Source: Istiophorus platypterus (taxonomy: Eukaryota > Chordata > Actinopteri > Istiophoriformes > Istiophoridae). From it: a stretch of DNA of 64,000 bases. The notes below the pieces were generated by a model. That model worked only from the letters and a program-made list of their open reading frames with translations. It searched no databases and had not been told where the DNA came from. The position numbers and the translations under genes are program-made. The stretch is taken from assembly GCA_016859345.1 (NCBI GenBank), contig CM029124.1, forward strand, positions 11,975,980 to 12,039,979, given 5' to 3'. Shown in pieces: positions 60,070-64,000 of this stretch (its first letter is position 1; each line of letters begins with the position of its first letter).

Positions 60070-63000
60070 CTCTCTGTGAAGTTAATGCTGTAGCTCAGTC
60101 CCGGCCCACTAGCCCATCTCTCTTTACAGTTGGTGTATCCACACAGAGGTTTAAAATATGCCCCTTTATCTGAGCCGCCCAGGCGGGAAAATGAAAGGGA
60201 TGTCAGTCCTTAGAACCCTGGGAAAGCGCCTGGCTCAACCGCCAGTGTGAAAACCGAGGGGAGGGCACCGAGCGGGCATACACACTGCACACAGTAATAG
60301 ACTTTTTCTGTCACTGAGCAATGTTGAAAAGCAGTAAGAAAACGGTCTTAGTAGGGCAGTGGAGCTCAATATTTTATGCCTTTATGATTTGGGGCCTCTC
60401 CATAACAACCACAACTGGCTTTATTAACAGAACGAGACCACAACTGGAAAATCAACATCTAGCGTACAACATTAGCCCTGACTTAAAACTGAATCCTCGT
60501 CCACAAGAATGCCATTTTTTTTTTGTCTGCTTGTAAAAACATACCTCTGCAAAGAAAAATGAAAGCCACTGTTTAATACTGACCACTTTTCAGCCTTTGG
60601 ACTCTATGCATGTGTAAGAGTCAGGAATGTCTGGGAGCAGATATTGCACTACTCCCTCTTCCCCTCAAAGCTGACATCACAGGAGAAAAATAAAAGCTGT
60701 CCCTTTGCATTAGTAAATCCTAGTTAATTTACTTTGTCAGAAAACAAGGAAGTATGTATCCCTGGAGGCCATATTGGAGACAATTTGACTGCCTTCAGAG
60801 AATCTCTGCCATCACTCTCCATCTCCCACGCACCCTCCACCAGAAAATCCACATCACTGTGCACTCTGCGAGGCAACAGTGCCGACTAGACAAGACACTG
60901 TTTATAGCACAAATGACATTATAAACACAGCATGGGGTGTATTATCTTTAGAAAAAGATTCATTATAAGCTATAAGCTAGAAAGATTTGAAACATGCTGT
61001 GTAGACTGTAACTAAAGTGTATGTAAAATTAATTTTCATCATGTTGAAAGGTCTTCAAAATGCATTGCCGTTGTCTGAAAACAAAACAGGTTTCAACTTA
61101 TTGACTCAGCCCAGCAGACGCACTTCTTTCCTGGACTGCCCGGTCTAAAACCTAGAATGAACTCAAGCTGCATGAGAGCGAGCCCGGGCGCAGTCCTGAG
61201 TGGCTGTCAGGCAAATGAACCCATGAGGGACACCGTGTAAGGTGCGAAGACCTCTTGGTGGAGGCTGCAGTCTGCGCTGGCTTGCAGGCATGCTCCGGTA
61301 TCAGGAGAGACAAGGCAAACACAGCAGATCAGTGCTGAAACCGTAAACCCACTGACCCAGCATGAAGAGGGAGAGGGGACTAATTAGTGACTGTACTTAC
61401 AACTCAGACAAGAGGGAGAGGGAAAGAGAAAGGAGGGAGTGGGGAAAGCACACACAACACACACACAAAGAGAACGCAGTTGGAGGATGAGGACAATGAG
61501 TTTGTTTAGCTTAAACAGGATTTATAAGCCAAACAGACACACGCCAACGCCACTCACTCAGACACATACTATCTTTTTTTCTCTCAAATTGCTCCCTCTT
61601 TCTCTCACCGCCTCTCCAGCACAGACACACAGCTGAGACAGGCTCTGTGAGGATTTCATCAGCAGTAAAAAAAAAAAAAGTGAGGGTAATTGCTTGCGAT
61701 GGTGAGAAATCTTGAATGCAGGCGGCAGCGGTGGGCGAATGGATGGATGGATAGAGGGAACATTTTGTTCCTCCTGTGCGGGCTCTGACTCTCATATTGT
61801 TCCCGGTGAGGCCGGGTGTCATTTATGATTCAAGGGCCCCAGCCTCTTGGCGGATGGGAACAGGACATGGATGGCCATTGTGACGTCCCCTGCGCTCGTT
61901 TCTCAAAGAACATCAAATCAAACATGCATGAGACAGTGACAGGGGTGGGCCAGCAACTTCCCTCTTCCCTCTCTCTATCTCTCTCTCTATCTCCCTGCAC
62001 CCTGTTTCACTCTCTTGTCTCCAGGAAAAGCCACTTAGAAGACTGTGACTCCCTGATGTTGGGAGAGCTCAAGATTGAAGCTGCAGCTCTTAAGAACCAG
62101 GAGTTAAGTCGATGTTTTGTCTATATTCTACCACTTGACCAGTCACTGTCAACAGCACAACAACTGACAGATAATGCAGGAGACACAGCACATTAAGGGT
62201 AAAAATCCCATTAACACTGTTTAAATGCAGACAACTTTACTGAGCGCTTGTCATTCTAGGAAAGTTTTGCTGAGCGCGAGCCCTCCTCATCAGCACCGCC
62301 CTGTTTCGGACACCCAGGAACAGCCAAGCACAGATACAGCTATTTTTACAGTTGGTCTCCAAACAACACTCTTTGTTGCTTCTTGAGGTTATATGCTTTG
62401 CTCAAAGACTCAGCAGCACTCAGCGATGACTGTCCTGACTTTTTCAGCTACCTCAGGAGTTTAAACCGGCCATGCTTCAGCCACAAAAGCCAAACCACAG
62501 TTCCAAGGTTTGTAGCTTGAAAGACCGTGGTGACGTTTTATCTTATCCCTGCGCTTCATGTTGGTCCACTTTTGGCTCCCTACAACAAACTGATGTCATC
62601 ACAGTCAGTCAGCAGGATGAGTTACATTTGCTGGGTGCTTCATTTTTCTCTGTATTAGTGACAATGCAATTACCAGGTTTTAACCTGCAGAGAACTCGAC
62701 TGTAGACTTATGGGTAGAATTACAGCAACGTTTAGGAAGTACTTAAGTGTCTGACACAAGGGCACAACCTCAGCTCAAACGTCACATTTCAAGCTTTAAG
62801 TGCCCCAAAGCACTTTTTCTCAAAGTTAGTCTTTAAAATGCTCAAAAGCAACCCAAGTGTTTCCTTATTAAAAGACCAAAACAGGCACACTAAAAAACAA
62901 AGGCTCAGTCTAGATGAAAAGTTCTGCCAAGTTGAAGCATAAGTGAAACAAGAGGAAAAAGAAAAAAGGGAGACAGAAAGACAAAAACAGAGGCTGACTT

Positions 63001-63950
63001 CTGCTCGGGACATGAGTAGGTGGGTTTGGACTGATGGCGAGACACCAGACTACAAGAATCCATGTCAACAGAACAGGCAGCAAGTATTTCACAGCACTCC
63101 TCAAACCAAAATGTACAGTTAGATGAAATGTCAGGCTGTCAAAACATTGATTAGCATTCCCCAGGTTTTAAGCACTTAGCGGGCTGCAGCTGTGCCAACA
63201 CACAGTAAACAGCAGCAACTTGTTAAATTGCTGAGCAACAAAAAGCTAATTACTTAGACACAAGTAATTAGTTGTTTTTCCTGTACTTACTTCAAATCAG
63301 CATTAGCTCGCCACTTCACAGAGGTTCAAAGACATGGAGTAAGGTGCACTCACTACCTTCCTGCTTTCTGTGGATAATCAACATGTGAGATTGAAGAATA
63401 GCTGCTCTGAAACTAGGTGTCTGAAACTGAATTTGTCATATAACTTGTTTCAACCTGATCCTTTTAAAAATGGTTAAATGGTGAGAAAGATTGATGTTGT
63501 TGAAAGTTATGAGGGCTCTGATTTTTTTTAAAACATCCGATATTTTCAGACAGCCATATTGAAAGTTTTCTCTCCATTAGGTTTCCATAATTGGATCAGG
63601 AAGCAAACATATGTCCTCTTTCTCATGTTTAACTTCAAGTACCACAGCCAGGGCATGTGTTGTCTTTCTGTCTCTGTTTAAGATTTCACTATTGACCCTG
63701 CACATTTCTGGCATCATCCCCTTAACATAATGGCACAGAGAGTCAGTGGGCACACTTGCATTTGCACCCAGCATCCTATGAGACAGCCTTTGAAAAAAAA
63801 CCCAAATTTGATTTCAAAGTGAGTCTACCGGAGCCTTTAGCCTGCTTAGTGAATCAGACACTCTTCTGTCTTGTCTCACAGCCTGGCCGGCTGACTGGCT
63901 GGCTTTTTGCAGAGAGGCCCCAGGAGGGACAACAGAAGGAAAGAAAACTC
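60070..63950. other. Non-coding unique DNA
   Basis: No gene is recognised. A 126-codon frame at 61816-62196 crosses CT-rich DNA and then TCTCTTGTCTCCAG at 62011-62024. The downstream 57 codons look protein-like but lack a donor, a polyadenylation context or a recognised family. Confidence 0.45.
61738..61754. repeat. (ATGG)n short repeat
   Basis: Three to four GGAT units. Confidence 0.75.
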
Positions 63951-63951
63951 A

Positions 63952-63992
63952 CACATGCAGACACACGCAGACACACGCACACACACACACAA
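63952..63992. repeat. Interrupted (CA)n at window end
   Basis: ACACGCAG-type units leading into (CA)n. It may continue past the window. Confidence 0.85.
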
Positions 63993-64000
63993 ACAACGCA

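Noticed and set aside
62025..62196. Acceptor-like TCTCTTGTCTCCAG followed by a protein-like 57-codon tail
   Set aside because: The pyrimidine tract is part of a CT repeat. No donor or polyadenylation signal supports either an internal or a terminal exon.

Overview
The window reads as non-coding DNA from a ray-finned fish, most likely a percomorph teleost. Two things point there. First, pure (CA)n/(GT)n arrays are very dense: about seventeen sizeable ones, several of 90-110 bp without interruption, plus (CT)n, (TA)n, (GAAA)n and homopolymer runs. Second, there are degenerate copies of short interspersed repeats that I recognise from percomorph genomes: one containing AGAGAAAAGCAGC and GCTGGAACCAGTG (14375-14555), GGGCTGCAACTAAC-type and GGGCTGGGTATC-type ends near 16.2 and 17.3 kb, a reverse-oriented end at 53.45 kb, and one ending in AACCATTGAGCCACTGTGC at 35.8-36.0 kb. 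These family assignments come from memory, not a search.

No convincing gene, tRNA, rRNA or CRISPR array is visible. The long open frames are mostly low-complexity runs through CA, CT or GAAA repeats. Three unique-sequence frames have good splice-site context and are listed as unverified candidate exons: 20989-21119 (the best), 29625-29735 and 54965-55155. The window is therefore best read as a large intron or a gene desert.

Layout. 1-4.6 kb: unique AT-balanced sequence with GT, CT and CA repeats. 4.6-5.0 kb: AT/CA satellite followed by a perfect 42-bp inverted repeat. 5.1-6.0 and 11.1-11.4 kb: long pyrimidine-rich stretches. 11.8 kb: doubled octamer motif. 14.4-17.7 kb: cluster of interspersed-repeat remnants with a 65-bp (TA)n. 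18-20 kb: two long CA arrays. 21 kb: best candidate exon. 24.3 kb: G-quadruplex-type tract. 25.5-25.9 kb: GT and CA arrays in inverted orientation. 28.9 kb: longest CA array. 26-32, 39-40, 46-48, 52 and 57-60 kb: complex, repeat-poor sequence rich in homeodomain, POU, FOX and nuclear-receptor-type motifs, which resembles conserved regulatory DNA. 48.5-49.8 kb: pentanucleotide, CT, GT and TGAG repeats. 53.0-53.3 kb: CpG-dense patch. 57-60 kb: G, T, CA and CT tracts.

Nothing here forms a pathway or operon. If the window has a biological role it is probably cis-regulatory, and the motif pairs given below are the most concrete places to test that. I found no clear undescribed system. The most unusual structure is the perfect inverted repeat at 4785-4979.
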